DNA of 64,000 nucleotides. Source: DAHUZL01 sp035533215 (GTDB lineage Bacteria > Chloroflexota > Dormibacteria > Aeolococcales > Bog-877). A program made the position numbers and the translations under genes. The notes under the pieces are model-generated. The model had not been told where the DNA came from and did not search any database. It worked only from the letters and a program-made list of their open reading frames with translations. Below are positions 24,827 through 33,133 of the stretch, in pieces (position 1 is the stretch's first letter; each line of letters begins with the position of its first letter). Where the stretch lies: assembly GCA_035533215.1 (NCBI GenBank), contig DATLUG010000006.1, positions 18,393 to 82,392 on the forward strand, written 5' to 3'.

Positions 24827-26170
24827 TCAGGAATTTGGCACCTCGCCGAGGTCGGACGGGGCCGCGGCGGGGGTGCGGGGGATGGACGGCCGGCCCCGGC
24901 GCAGGGCCGTCCCGCCGGCGAACGCGGCCGCTGCGCCCAGCTCGGCCTCGATGGCGAGCAGGCGGTTGTACTTCGCCACCCGCTCGCTGCGGGAGGGGGC
25001 GCCGGACTTGATCTGGCCGGACCCGACCGCGACCGCGAGATCGGCGATGGTGGTGTCCTCGGTGTCGCCCGAGCGGTGGCTCACGCAGGTGGCGTAGCCG
25101 GCCCGGCCCGCCAGCCGCACCAGCAGGAGGGTCTCGCTGAGGGTGCCGATCTGGTTGGGCTTGACCAGCACCGCGTTGGCGATCCCACGATCGATCCCCA
25201 GGCGCAGGCGCTCGGGATTGGTGACGAAGAGGTCGTCGCCCACCAGCTGGATCCGGTCGCCCAGCCGCGCGGTGAGCTCCGCCCATCCGTCCCAGTCGTC
25301 CTCGGCGAGGCCGTCCTCCAGGGAGGCGATGGGGTAGCGGTCGGCCCAGTCGGCCCAGAGGTCCACCATCTCGTGGCTGCTGAGCGTGCGGTCCTCGCCC
25401 CGCAGCCGGTAGGCGCCGCCCTCGTAGAGCTCCGACGCGGCCGGATCGAGGGCGATCGCCACCTCCGTCCCGGGGCGGTAGCCGGCCCGCTCGATGGCGG
25501 CGACCACGGCCTCCACCGCCGCCTCGTTGCCGGGGAGCTCGGGGGCGAACCCGCCCTCGTCGCCCTGGCCGGTGCCCAGTCCCCGCTCGCGCAGCACCTG
25601 GCGGAGGGCGTGGAAGACCTCGGAGCCGGCCCGCACCGCCTCGGCGAAGGTGGCGACGCCGACCGGCGCCACCATGAACTCCTGGAAGTCCACGCTGGTG
25701 CGGGCGTGGGCGCCGCCGTTCAGGATGTTGAAGAACGGCACCGGCAGCTCGCATGCGCCGGCCCCGCCCAGGTAGCGGTACAGGGGCACGTCGAGGGCGG
25801 CGGCGGCGGCGCGGGCCACCGCCAGGCTCACCCCGAGCAGGGCGTTGGCGCCGAGCCGGTGCTTGTCCCTGGTGCCGTCGATGTCCACCAGGTGCCGGTC
25901 GACGACCGCCTGGTCGAGGGCGTCGAGGCCGATCAGCTCCGGCCCGATGGTGTCGTTGACGTGGCCGACCGCCTGCAGCACGCCGAGACCACGGTAGCGG
26001 GCGGGGTCGCGGTCGCGAAGCTCCACCGCCTCGTGGCGCCCGGTCGAGGCCCCGCTGGGCACGCAGGCGCGCCCCAGCGTGCCGTCGCCGAGGGCGACCT
26101 CGACGCTGACGGTCGGGTTGCCGCGCGAGTCGAGGATCTCGAAGGCCCGGACGTCGTCGATCTCGGTCAT
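24827..26170 (-). CDS. eno: Enolase
   Basis: 447 aa, 2-phosphoglycerate dehydration in glycolysis. AFEILDSRGNPTVSVEV, VPSGASTGRHEAVELRD, GDEGGFAPEL, the metal-binding Asp/Glu residues in IALDPAASE and ASLEDGLAEDDWDGW, VLVKPNQIGTLSET and SHRSGDTEDTTIADLAV are all present. The last ~25 residues (RGRPSIPRTPAAAPSDLGEV) are an extra tail. ATG at 26170 is preferred; an in-frame GTG at 26182 is an alternative. It is divergent from the gene at 26253. Confidence 0.97.
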   Translation of the reverse strand: MTEIDDVRAFEILDSRGNPTVSVEVALGDGTLGRACVPSGASTGRHEAVELRDRDPARYRGLGVLQAVGHVNDTIGPELIGLDALDQAVVDRHLVDIDGTRDKHRLGANALLGVSLAVARAAAAALDVPLYRYLGGAGACELPVPFFNILNGGAHARTSVDFQEFMVAPVGVATFAEAVRAGSEVFHALRQVLRERGLGTGQGDEGGFAPELPGNEAAVEAVVAAIERAGYRPGTEVAIALDPAASELYEGGAYRLRGEDRTLSSHEMVDLWADWADRYPIASLEDGLAEDDWDGWAELTARLGDRIQLVGDDLFVTNPERLRLGIDRGIANAVLVKPNQIGTLSETLLLVRLAGRAGYATCVSHRSGDTEDTTIADLAVAVGSGQIKSGAPSRSERVAKYNRLLAIEAELGAAAAFAGGTALRRGRPSIPRTPAAAPSDLGEVPNS

Positions 26171-26240
26171 GGGGTCGTGCACGAGGCCATTATCCGAGCC
26201 CCCCGGTGCGGTCCGACCGGGGCCACCCGGGCGGCTTCGC

Positions 26241-26246
26241 TACCCT
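26241..26246 (+). promoter_or_regulatory. Leaderless-type -10 box (TACCCT)
   Basis: taccct, 6-nt spacer cgatcg, then the ATG at 26253. Identical hexamer and spacing to the box before acyP on the other strand. Confidence 0.5.
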
Positions 26247-26252
26247 CGATCG

Positions 26253-26747
26253 ATGACCGTCCGACGCCCCCGCCTCACCGGCTCGCAATGGGTGCTGCTC
26301 GGCGTCGTCGTCTTCGTCGTGGCCGCGGTCGGCGGCGACGTGCTCAGCAGCCTGCCCAGCAGCCTTGCCTCCGGCGCGGGCGCCCCCCGGGCGCAGCTCA
26401 ACGGACGGCTGCCGGGGCGACCGCTGGTGGTCGGCCGGACCGCCACCCTCGACCTCGCCCTGGACCTCACCGCCGGCGGCGCCATGAGCCCCGCCTGCGT
26501 CGCCGGCAACCTCACCCCGGTCTTCCGGGTGGTGCGGGTGACCGTGCTCGACACCAGGTCGGGGGCCTGGCGCAGCGGCGAGAGCTGTGGGGGGATCCTG
26601 GAGGCGCGGGCGGTGGTGCCGGTGGTGATCACGGTGGTGCCGCGCTTTCCCGGTCGGTACGCCATCCACCTGGTCCCCGCGGTCCGGCACCGGCGGGTCG
26701 GCAGCGGGACCAGCGGGCTGGTGACGATCGTCGCCGGCGGCGGGTGA
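26253..26747 (+). CDS. Secreted or membrane-anchored hypothetical protein
   Basis: 164 aa. Basic N terminus MTVRRPRLTGSQW, one hydrophobic helix (about 13-30), then an extracellular beta-rich domain with two Cys (PACVAGNL and ESCGGILEA) that could form a disulfide. No family recognised. No ribosome-binding site; TACCCT-CGATCG-ATG suggests a leaderless transcript divergent from enolase. Confidence 0.7.
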   Translation: MTVRRPRLTGSQWVLLGVVVFVVAAVGGDVLSSLPSSLASGAGAPRAQLNGRLPGRPLVVGRTATLDLALDLTAGGAMSPACVAGNLTPVFRVVRVTVLDTRSGAWRSGESCGGILEARAVVPVVITVVPRFPGRYAIHLVPAVRHRRVGSGTSGLVTIVAGGG

Positions 26748-26760
26748 GGTCGCCCCTCCC

Positions 26761-27510
26761 CTACCCCATCCCGGCGGCGCGCGCCGCCACGAGCAGCTCG
26801 GCGTGGACGGGCGGGCTGCCGGCGAGGACGTCCCCGCTCGCGAGGGCACGAGCCGCGTCGCCGCCGCCCCAGTCGCCCGCCCGGCCGCCCGCCTCCAGCA
26901 CGAGGAGGATGCCCGCCGCGATGTCCCAGGGACGCAGTCCCAGCTCGAAGAAGCCGTCGAAGACCCCCTCCGCCGTCAGGGCCAGGTCGACCGACGCCGC
27001 GCCCGCCCGCCGTCCGTCCTCCACCCGGCCGAGGACCTCGGCCAGCATGCGCAGGTATCCCGCCCGGCGCGTGGGCGCCTTGAACGGGAAGCCGGTCGCC
27101 ACCACCGCCTCGCCCGGCGGCCTGGTCCCCACCTGGAGCCGGGCCCCCGACTCGTCGTGGGCCCCGCCGCCGAGGTATCCCCGCCAGCTCCGCCCCAGGA
27201 ACGGCGCGCAGACGGCCCCGGCGACCGGGACCCCGCCCTCCAACAGGGCCACCGAGACCCCGACCACGGGGAACCCGCGGCTGAAGTTGGTGGTCCCGTC
27301 CAGGGGGTCGACCAGCCAGCCGTCACGCGGGGGGGGACGGCCGTCGGGGTCGCCGGGGTCCACCTCCTCGGCCACGATGGCAAGGTCGGGGGTGGCGGCG
27401 GCGAGCACGGCGACGATGACCCGCTGGGCCTCGCGGTCCGTCGCGGTCACGTAGTCACCCGGTCCCTTGCGCTCGGTCGCCTGGCCGGAGCCCCCGGCCG
27501 CCCGCACCAC
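26761..27510 (-). CDS. Inositol monophosphatase-family phosphatase
   Basis: 249 aa. Metal site: AEEVDPGDPDG (Glu), WLVDPLDGTTNFSRGFP (DPxDGT) and LRPWDIAAGILLVLEAGG (WDxAAG). Substrate could be myo-inositol-1-phosphate, histidinol phosphate or 3'-phosphoadenosine phosphate; sequence alone does not decide. The frame is open for about 20 residues upstream with a plausible helix (AAIARYAAAAGAAV) but without ATG, GTG or TTG, so the true N terminus may be longer with a rare start. It lies downstream of sodX and the 53-aa peptide. Confidence 0.88.
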   Translation of the reverse strand: MVRAAGGSGQATERKGPGDYVTATDREAQRVIVAVLAAATPDLAIVAEEVDPGDPDGRPPPRDGWLVDPLDGTTNFSRGFPVVGVSVALLEGGVPVAGAVCAPFLGRSWRGYLGGGAHDESGARLQVGTRPPGEAVVATGFPFKAPTRRAGYLRMLAEVLGRVEDGRRAGAASVDLALTAEGVFDGFFELGLRPWDIAAGILLVLEAGGRAGDWGGGDAARALASGDVLAGSPPVHAELLVAARAAGMG

Positions 27511-27584
27511 CGCGGCCCCGGCTGCGGCCGCGTAGCGGGCGATCGCCGCCGCTCGACGCCAGCGCTGAGCGGCGCCGGTGTCCC

Positions 27585-27605
27585 GGTCGACGCTCAGCGT
27601 CGACC
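27585..27605. repeat. 21-bp perfect inverted repeat at the end of the sodX operon
   Basis: Ten-base arms ggtcgacgct and agcgtcgacc separated by one base. It spans the stop codon of the 53-aa peptide, 75 bp before the inositol phosphatase frame. Without a T-run it is not a classical terminator; the near-zero spacer is more like a protein-binding operator than a hairpin. Confidence 0.6.
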
Positions 27606-27755
27606 CCGCCCCCGCGGTGGCTCCCGGGACACCTTCTTCTTGTGCTTCTTGTCCTTGCGCTGGGGCTGGACCTGCCCGAGGGGAGGCGCCGCGGGGACGC
27701 TGGGGGGAGCCGGAGGCGGCGGCGGCGGGGCGGGCGTGCTGGGCTCCTGGCTCAC
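27594..27755 (-). CDS. 53-aa proline- and lysine-rich peptide
   Basis: A very short gene. GTG at 27755 begins 4 nt after the sodX stop, so it would be translated by the same ribosomes. The first 27 residues are Pro-rich (a run of seven prolines), then a basic block QRKDKKHKKKVSREPPRGRGRR. It could bind nucleic acid or a membrane surface, or be a metal-handling tail, but nothing identifies it. The lysine codons are all AAG. The stop codon falls in the centre of a perfect inverted repeat. Confidence 0.5.
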   Translation of the reverse strand: MSQEPSTPAPPPPPPAPPSVPAAPPLGQVQPQRKDKKHKKKVSREPPRGRGRR

Positions 27756-27759
27756 CCCG

Positions 27760-28248
27760 TCATCCTCGCAGATCGGCCCGGCCGGTGGGCGCGCCCCGGC
27801 GCCGGATGGCGTTCGGGTCGGCGCCGAGCCAGGTCGGCGGGAGGGGACGGAGCCGCAGTCGGGCGACCGCCCGCAGGTGGTGCGCCGCCACCGGCCCGAA
27901 CTCGTCGCTGTCGGTGCTGTGCAGGGGGTCGTCGCCGCCGAGCCAGTAGGCGGAGCCGTCCCTCGTCCGGGCGACGACGCGCTTGATCACCTCCAGCTCG
28001 GGCCGCTTCGGGTGGACGGCCACCACCACCATCCCCAGCCGGACCCCCCGCCTGGGCGGCGTCGACACCACCACCCAGGCCCCTGCGGGGAGGAGGGGCG
28101 CCATGCTGGGGCCGAGCACCCGCACCCACGACGGCCGCCAGCGCCACCCGCCCCACCCCGCCAGGGTGAGGAGTGCCACCGCCGGGACCCGTCCGATCCC
28201 CCATCCGCGGCGGCCACCGCGGATGGGGGCGGGTGTGCCGCTCGTCAT
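27760..28248 (-). CDS. sodX: Nickel-type superoxide dismutase maturation protease (S26 family)
   Basis: 162 aa signal-peptidase-like protein. Catalytic Ser48 in VLGPSMAPLLPAG and Lys89 in LEVIKRVVART, with WLGGDDPLHSTDSDEFGPV as the S26 box. One N-terminal hydrophobic segment. Proteins of this type cut the propeptide of NiSOD to expose the nickel-binding His. It lies back to back with sodN (52 bp between starts), which makes the assignment firm. A short basic peptide follows in the same transcript. Confidence 0.93.
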   Translation of the reverse strand: MTSGTPAPIRGGRRGWGIGRVPAVALLTLAGWGGWRWRPSWVRVLGPSMAPLLPAGAWVVVSTPPRRGVRLGMVVVAVHPKRPELEVIKRVVARTRDGSAYWLGGDDPLHSTDSDEFGPVAAHHLRAVARLRLRPLPPTWLGADPNAIRRRGAPTGRADLRG

Positions 28249-28300
28249 CGGCGAATGGTACGGTTCGACCAGCGTCCGAGGGAGACAGGAGGCTCATCCC

Positions 28301-28720
28301 ATGCTGACCGCGCTGCGTGCACGGCTCTCGCCGCGCCGCGTCGTCCATGCCCACTGCGACATCCCCTGCGGGATCTACGACCCCCACGAGGCCCAGCTGG
28401 CGGCGCAGACGGTGGAGACCATGGTCACCAAGCTGCAGGCCCTGCCCAACGACAACTCGGAGTCGGCGCGCAACAGCTTCACCCGCATGGTGGCGGTCAA
28501 GGAGGCCCACGCCGAGCGGGTCAAGCGCGAGGTGCTGATCATCTGGGGCGACTACATGAAGCCCGAGCACCTCGCCGCCGCTCCCGACCTGCACGACATG
28601 GTGTGGAAGACGGTCAAGCTGGCGTCCGCCTGCAAGCAGTCGATCGATGCCGGCACGGCGGCGGAGCTGCGGCGCGCGGTGGACGAGTTCGCCCGGGTGT
28701 TCGCGGCGACCAAGAAGTAG
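28301..28720 (+). CDS. sodN: Nickel superoxide dismutase
   Basis: 139 aa precursor. A 17-residue propeptide (MLTALRARLSPRRVVHA) precedes HCDIPCGIYDP, the nickel hook: after cleavage the new N terminus gives His1, Cys2 and Cys6 as ligands. The rest is the expected four-helix bundle. It dismutates superoxide, probably in the cytoplasm since the propeptide is not a signal sequence. AGGAGG stands 8 nt before the ATG, one of the clearest ribosome sites in the window. Divergent sodX supplies the protease. Confidence 0.97.
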   Translation: MLTALRARLSPRRVVHAHCDIPCGIYDPHEAQLAAQTVETMVTKLQALPNDNSESARNSFTRMVAVKEAHAERVKREVLIIWGDYMKPEHLAAAPDLHDMVWKTVKLASACKQSIDAGTAAELRRAVDEFARVFAATKK

Positions 28721-28759
28721 CGGCGGCGGCGGTCGCCGGTCCCGGCTCCCGCGGCGGCC

Positions 28760-30043
28760 TCAGCCGATCGGCACCGGGGACCAGCTGCCGCCCCCGTCGC
28801 CGGTTCGGTAGACGACGGCCGCCGCGCTGCCGCCGGGCAGGCTGACGCCGTTGGCGATCGCCCACCCGGAGCCGGCGACGAAGGTCACCCGGAGGATCCC
28901 GGAGCCGGCCGCCACCGCTCCCGCGGCGATCGCCGGGGTCCAGCTGCGGCCGCCGTCACGGCTGACGACGAGGGTGCCGCGGCCGAGGGCCATCCAGCCG
29001 ACCCCGGGGCCGGTCAGCGCCAGCTGGTCGAGGTAGCCGCCCGCGGGCACCCGCCCCTGGGCGGCCGGCACCCCGGCGGCGGCGGGGCCGCTCGACCCCG
29101 CCAGCGTCCAGCTGCTGCCGCCGTCGGCAGAGGTGTAGATCGCCTTGGCCTGGCTGCCCGCCGCCTCCTGGCCAACACACCCCAGCCAGACCGTGGCCGA
29201 CCCGTAGGCGGCGAGCGGATCGGCGCTGCCGGCGGGCGGTGTCGGGCAGGGGTCGGCCCGTCGCACCCACGTGCTCCCGCCGTCCGCGGTCGCGTAGATG
29301 AGGAGCGCGGTGCCGCTCCCGCCCGCGGTGGGGACGACGGCCTCGATCCAGGCGTCGCCGCCCCCGGTGGCGGTGAGAGCGGCCGCCATGCCGTCGACCG
29401 ACGGCAGGCCCGCCACCGGGCTCCAGCTCCCGCCCCCCAGCGGCGCGCTCTCCAGCACCAGCGGGCACGCCCCCCCGGCACCCGCCCCGCCGCAGTCGGC
29501 CTGGACCGCCCACACGTCGGCGCCCACCGCGGCCAGCGCCAGCACCGGCCCGGTCGTGGCGACCCGGGTCCAGGTGGCGGCGCCGTCGCTGGTGGCGAAG
29601 AGCCCGGGCCCCCACAGCCAGCCGTCCTGCGGGTTGGCGAACGTGATCCGGGACACGCTGTCCGCCGACTCGCCGGGGACGGCGCTGACCGACGTGCTGC
29701 CGACGGCGGCCACCGGCGCCGGTGCCGCCCGCCAGTGGCCGCCTCCGTCGGCGGTGGCGAGCGTGACCGCCAGGCAGCTCTGGGCCGCCCGACAGTTCTC
29801 GCCGAGGGCGAACCCCAGCGTGGGCGAGACGAAGCTGACGTCGGTGAGCTGGATCCCGGCCGGGATCGTGGCGCTCGCGGTCGGGGTGGGGCGGGGCCGG
29901 GTCGGCGTCGGCGTGGCGGTGGCGCGAGCGGTCGCGTGCGGGGTGGGCGCCGGTCGGCGGGCGGGGGCGGCGCCGCAGGCGGCGAGCGCGACCACGGCGG
30001 CGGCGAGCGCGGCAGCGTCGCGGAAACGAACCGGGTGGCCCAC
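28760..30043 (-). CDS. Asp-box (BNR) repeat lipoprotein
   Basis: 427 aa. Lipoprotein signal with lipobox ALAAC near residue 23, a Thr/Pro linker rich in TPTPT, then a beta-propeller marked by at least six Asp boxes: TADGGGHW, TSDGAATW, TADGGSTW, SADGGSSW, SRDGGRSW and TGDGGGSW. Such proteins (Ycf48/sortilin-like fold) are usually carbohydrate- or protein-binding exported factors. GTG at 30043 has GGGAG 8 nt upstream. The function in the envelope is unknown. It is convergent with sodN. Confidence 0.82.
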   Translation of the reverse strand: MGHPVRFRDAAALAAAVVALAACGAAPARRPAPTPHATARATATPTPTRPRPTPTASATIPAGIQLTDVSFVSPTLGFALGENCRAAQSCLAVTLATADGGGHWRAAPAPVAAVGSTSVSAVPGESADSVSRITFANPQDGWLWGPGLFATSDGAATWTRVATTGPVLALAAVGADVWAVQADCGGAGAGGACPLVLESAPLGGGSWSPVAGLPSVDGMAAALTATGGGDAWIEAVVPTAGGSGTALLIYATADGGSTWVRRADPCPTPPAGSADPLAAYGSATVWLGCVGQEAAGSQAKAIYTSADGGSSWTLAGSSGPAAAGVPAAQGRVPAGGYLDQLALTGPGVGWMALGRGTLVVSRDGGRSWTPAIAAGAVAAGSGILRVTFVAGSGWAIANGVSLPGGSAAAVVYRTGDGGGSWSPVPIG

Positions 30044-30112
30044 CTTGACGACTCCCAACCCCGAAGACCGGCGACGGCGAGGCAGCGGCCGTCGATCCTC
30101 CACCTCGGTCCG

Positions 30113-30118
30113 TAGACT
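30113..30118 (+). promoter_or_regulatory. Leaderless-type -10 box (TAGACT)
   Basis: tagact, spacer gacagc (6 nt), then the ATG at 30125; no purine-rich ribosome site. Confidence 0.5.
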
Positions 30119-30124
30119 GACAGC

Positions 30125-30772
30125 ATGACCCCTCCCACCGCGGCCGTGACCGAGCACGTTCGGTTCCACGTCGACCCCCTCTGCCCGTGGGCGTGGGTGA
30201 CCTCGCGGTGGATCGTCAGGGTCGCAGCCCAGGAGCCGGTCCGGGTCGACTGGGCGCTCTTCGCCCTCTCCGAGATCAACCGGGACAACGAGGCGACGGC
30301 CGCCCGCCAGCGGGCGGCGAGCGGCCGCGCCCTCCAGCTCCTCGCGCTCGTCCGCGAGACCGGCGGGCAGCCCGCGATCGGCCGCCTGTACACGGCGCTC
30401 GGCGAGGCCCGCCACACCCGTGGGGAGGCGCTCGCGGACGACCAGACCCTCAGCGCCGCCCTCGCCGAGGCTGGGCTCGGTGCCGCCCTGCTGGGCCGTG
30501 CCGACCGCGAGGCCGACCGTCTCTGGGAGATCGTCCTCGAAGACCACCGGGCGGCGGTCGATCGCTGCGGGGCGTTCGGCGTGCCGACTCTCATCCTCGA
30601 CGGGGGGGCCGGTCCCGGGATGTTCGGCCCCGTGGTCAGCCCGGTGCCCGACGACGCCGAGTCGGTGGAGCTCTTCCGGGATGTGGTTCGCTGCCTGCGC
30701 CGCCCGTACCTCTTCGAGCTCAAGCGCGAGCGCGGCGAGACCAGGGCCCTCGTGTCCGACCCCTCGGGGTAG
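30125..30772 (+). CDS. DsbA-family protein related to Rv2466c nitroreductase
   Basis: 215 aa. FHVDPLCPWAWVTSRWI at residues ~14-30 and FGVPTLILDGG near 155 (cis-Pro loop) place it in the thioredoxin-fold DsbA family, closest in pattern to the mycobacterial Rv2466c mycothiol-dependent reductase (DPxCPWCWxTSRW). Here the second cysteine of CPWC is alanine, leaving one Cys, so a monothiol mechanism or loss of reductase activity is possible. It is presumably cytoplasmic since no signal peptide is seen. Confidence 0.85.
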   Translation: MTPPTAAVTEHVRFHVDPLCPWAWVTSRWIVRVAAQEPVRVDWALFALSEINRDNEATAARQRAASGRALQLLALVRETGGQPAIGRLYTALGEARHTRGEALADDQTLSAALAEAGLGAALLGRADREADRLWEIVLEDHRAAVDRCGAFGVPTLILDGGAGPGMFGPVVSPVPDDAESVELFRDVVRCLRRPYLFELKRERGETRALVSDPSG

Positions 30773-31095
30773 GCAGGAGGGCCGGGCTCCTCCGATCCCG
30801 CGCGCCAGGGTCGCGCGGCCGGTTCGCGTATTGCCGCACCCGGCTCGCTCAGGCCGCCAGACGCGCTGGCGCCGGCGTGGGGACGACCGGCACCGGGATC
30901 TCCGCCCGCCTCGCCCACGGTCGGGTGACGGACCCCAGGAGGAACGCCCGGGCGTCCCGATCAGCCAGCCCGGCAGCGGCGGCGCCCCCGGAGCGCCGGC
31001 CCGATGGGCGGGAGGTCCGGACGTGGGCGCCAGTCAGACAGCCGGCGACTCGGCGGAGCGGCCGTGACAGCGCAGCGCGCCTCCCGCGCCAGCCG
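30773..31095. other. Non-coding or unassigned, 323 bp
   Basis: Between two convergent genes. Frames that are open here are Arg/Pro/Gly-rich and lack recognisable domains; no tRNA or clear hairpin with T-run seen. Confidence 0.4.
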
Positions 31096-32076
31096 TCAGG
31101 ACGCCCCTCCGAGGGTCGAGCTCGCCCCGCCGGACTCGACGCAGACGGTGAGCACCCGGGGCCGGATGGTGACGGTCAGCCGATCGGAGGGCGCGATCAG
31201 ATCGCCGTCGACCTCGCGGGGCTGGACATGGTCGGCGACCAGTTGCACCTCGGCGGCCGCGAAGGTCTCGACCGGTGGCGCACCGGGGCGGCGCACCACC
31301 GCCGCCAGCAGGCGGACCCAGTCGCGCAGTCCGTGCGGCGCGATCAGGACCACGTCCAGCCGCCCGTCATCCGGACGCGCACCCGGCACCAGGGCCAGGC
31401 CGCCCGGAAGGCGCCCGACGTTGGCAACGACGACCGCCCGGACGCGCCGGACGATGGTGGTCGTGCGATCCAGGGTCAGCGACACGGCGAAGTGGGGCTC
31501 GTGCAGGTGGCGGAGCACCGCGAGACCGTACGCCGGCCAACCGATCAGCCGCTTCACCCTGGAGGACGTGACCGCGAGCATCTGGGCGTCGAGGCCGATC
31601 CCGGCGGCGACGGTGAACGCCTGACCGTCCGCGACGCCGAGGTCGATGCGGCGACGGCCGCCCCTCGTCGCGAGCCGCACCAACGCGGTGACGTCGCGGG
31701 GCAGGCCGAGGTTGCGGGCGAGGACGTTGCCGGCTCCGAAGGGAAGCGCCGCCAGGACGGTCTCGGTGTCGGCCAGCTCGGCTGCCACCGCGCCAATCGT
31801 GCCGTCACCGCCGCCGACGAAGACCACCTCGGCACCGGCGTCGATCGCGAGGCGGGCCTGGCTGCCGCCCGGGTCCTCGACGCTCGTCTCCAGCCATACC
31901 GGCTCGGGCCAGCCGTCCTGGGCGAGCACGGTCTGGACCAGCCGCCGGAGCGCCGCCGGATCTGCCACCCGGGCGGGGTTGATCACGACCGCGCTCGTCC
32001 GTGGGACCACGTGGCGGCCCGCCCCGGATGTGGCGCGCCGACCGGGCGACCGGCGCGCGCCGGGGTCGATGGTCAC
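31096..32076 (-). CDS. Diacylglycerol kinase catalytic domain (LCB5/YegS-type lipid kinase)
   Basis: 326 aa. VVINPARVAD opens the domain; the nucleotide loop VFVGGGDGTIGAVAAEL and ALPFGAGNVLARNLGLP are the hallmark motifs; ARPDDGRLDVVLIAP closes it. It phosphorylates a lipid such as diacylglycerol or another alcohol. Members with this motif set often lie near membrane-lipid genes, but none is adjacent here. Start GTG at 32076 (VTIDPGARRS) is tentative; a later GTG before PRTSAVVINP would remove about 24 residues. Confidence 0.88.
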   Translation of the reverse strand: MTIDPGARRSPGRRATSGAGRHVVPRTSAVVINPARVADPAALRRLVQTVLAQDGWPEPVWLETSVEDPGGSQARLAIDAGAEVVFVGGGDGTIGAVAAELADTETVLAALPFGAGNVLARNLGLPRDVTALVRLATRGGRRRIDLGVADGQAFTVAAGIGLDAQMLAVTSSRVKRLIGWPAYGLAVLRHLHEPHFAVSLTLDRTTTIVRRVRAVVVANVGRLPGGLALVPGARPDDGRLDVVLIAPHGLRDWVRLLAAVVRRPGAPPVETFAAAEVQLVADHVQPREVDGDLIAPSDRLTVTIRPRVLTVCVESGGASSTLGGAS

Positions 32077-32378
32077 GGATTGCCACCCCGGGGGCGCCCA
32101 CGCCCGAAGGACAGCGGAGACGGCCCGACGTGATGGATGCCCCGTGCCTCCTCCGCCCGTCCCTGCTTCCGCCCCGGCGCAGGGTGCTCCCGGCCCGCCC
32201 CGATCGCGCCGCGCGCCGGCTCGATGCGGGGCCGTCGTCCGATCGGCGGTCGCGAGCCAGATGCGAGGCCGCCGCGGCGACCCGGCGGTCGCCGGAATCC
32301 CATGGTCGTGGTGCTCGACCGAACGATGGTGGGCTCGGCCGCGGTCGTTCCGGCGCGCGAGTCGCCGGCCGACCTGGG
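32077..32378. other. Unassigned, 302 bp
   Basis: No frame with convincing protein character. Lies between two minus-strand genes; could carry the lipid kinase promoter, but no clear box is seen. Confidence 0.35.
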
Positions 32379-32996
32379 TCAGTGCACCGAGTACCAGACC
32401 CACGGCCGCGGGAGTGGGGCCTGCGGCGGCCGACGGTCGCGCGGGCGTCGCGCCACCCCTTCGGCCCCGCCCACGGCTGCGAGCATCCGCGACGCCGCCG
32501 CCGGCGGTCCCTCCCGTCGGGTCAGCTGAGCCAGCACGGTCCGCTGCGCATCGAACACGGCATCCTGCAGCCGGCTGATGCTCGGGCGCCTGAGAGCGGT
32601 CGTCGCCGCCAGGCTGACGGCCACCCACCTCACCTCCTCCGTCCGCAGGCGCTCGATCACGTGCATCGGAGCCCGTTCCAGCCCGGCCAGTCGAGCCTCC
32701 TCCAACTCGGACAGGACGAGGTCCAGATGGAGCAGCGCTCGCCGACACCATCTGTGCCATACGTCGGTCCCCGCGGTGGCGGCCGCCACCGCGGGACGCT
32801 CGGCGGGAGCCCGGCCGGTCAGCCCGGCCGGCGGGTGGCCGCCCCAGCCCGACGAGGTCCCGGCGGCCCCGTCGGCCGCCGGGAGGGAGGACGGCGGAGA
32901 GCTGGCGCGAGCCGCCCCAGCATCGATGACCGGAGCGCCCACGGGCCGGTGCAGCGGCCGGGGGAGCGTCAGCCACGGGGTCGGGTCGGGTCGCAT
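32379..32996 (-). CDS. Hypothetical helical protein
   Basis: 205 aa. The N-terminal 100 residues are Pro/Ala/Gly-rich and probably disordered; residues ~105-180 (LHLDLVLSELEEARLAGLER, then VIERLRTEEVRWVAVSLAA, then ISRLQDAVFDAQRTVLAQL) look like three amphipathic helices. No family recognised. ATG at 32996 has GGAGG 6 nt upstream. Divergent from the Crp/Fnr-type regulator, which may control it. Confidence 0.5.
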   Translation of the reverse strand: MRPDPTPWLTLPRPLHRPVGAPVIDAGAARASSPPSSLPAADGAAGTSSGWGGHPPAGLTGRAPAERPAVAAATAGTDVWHRWCRRALLHLDLVLSELEEARLAGLERAPMHVIERLRTEEVRWVAVSLAATTALRRPSISRLQDAVFDAQRTVLAQLTRREGPPAAASRMLAAVGGAEGVARRPRDRRPPQAPLPRPWVWYSVH

Positions 32997-33133
32997 CGCC
33001 ACCCTCCACCCGCAGCGCCGGAGAAGCCGAACCACTTGCCACAGCGGGCCAGACAACCCGATACTACCGGCCGGATCGGCCGTGGTCGGTACGGTGGCGA
33101 ACGGATGACCGGCCGGGGCGGACGGAGGCTGGA

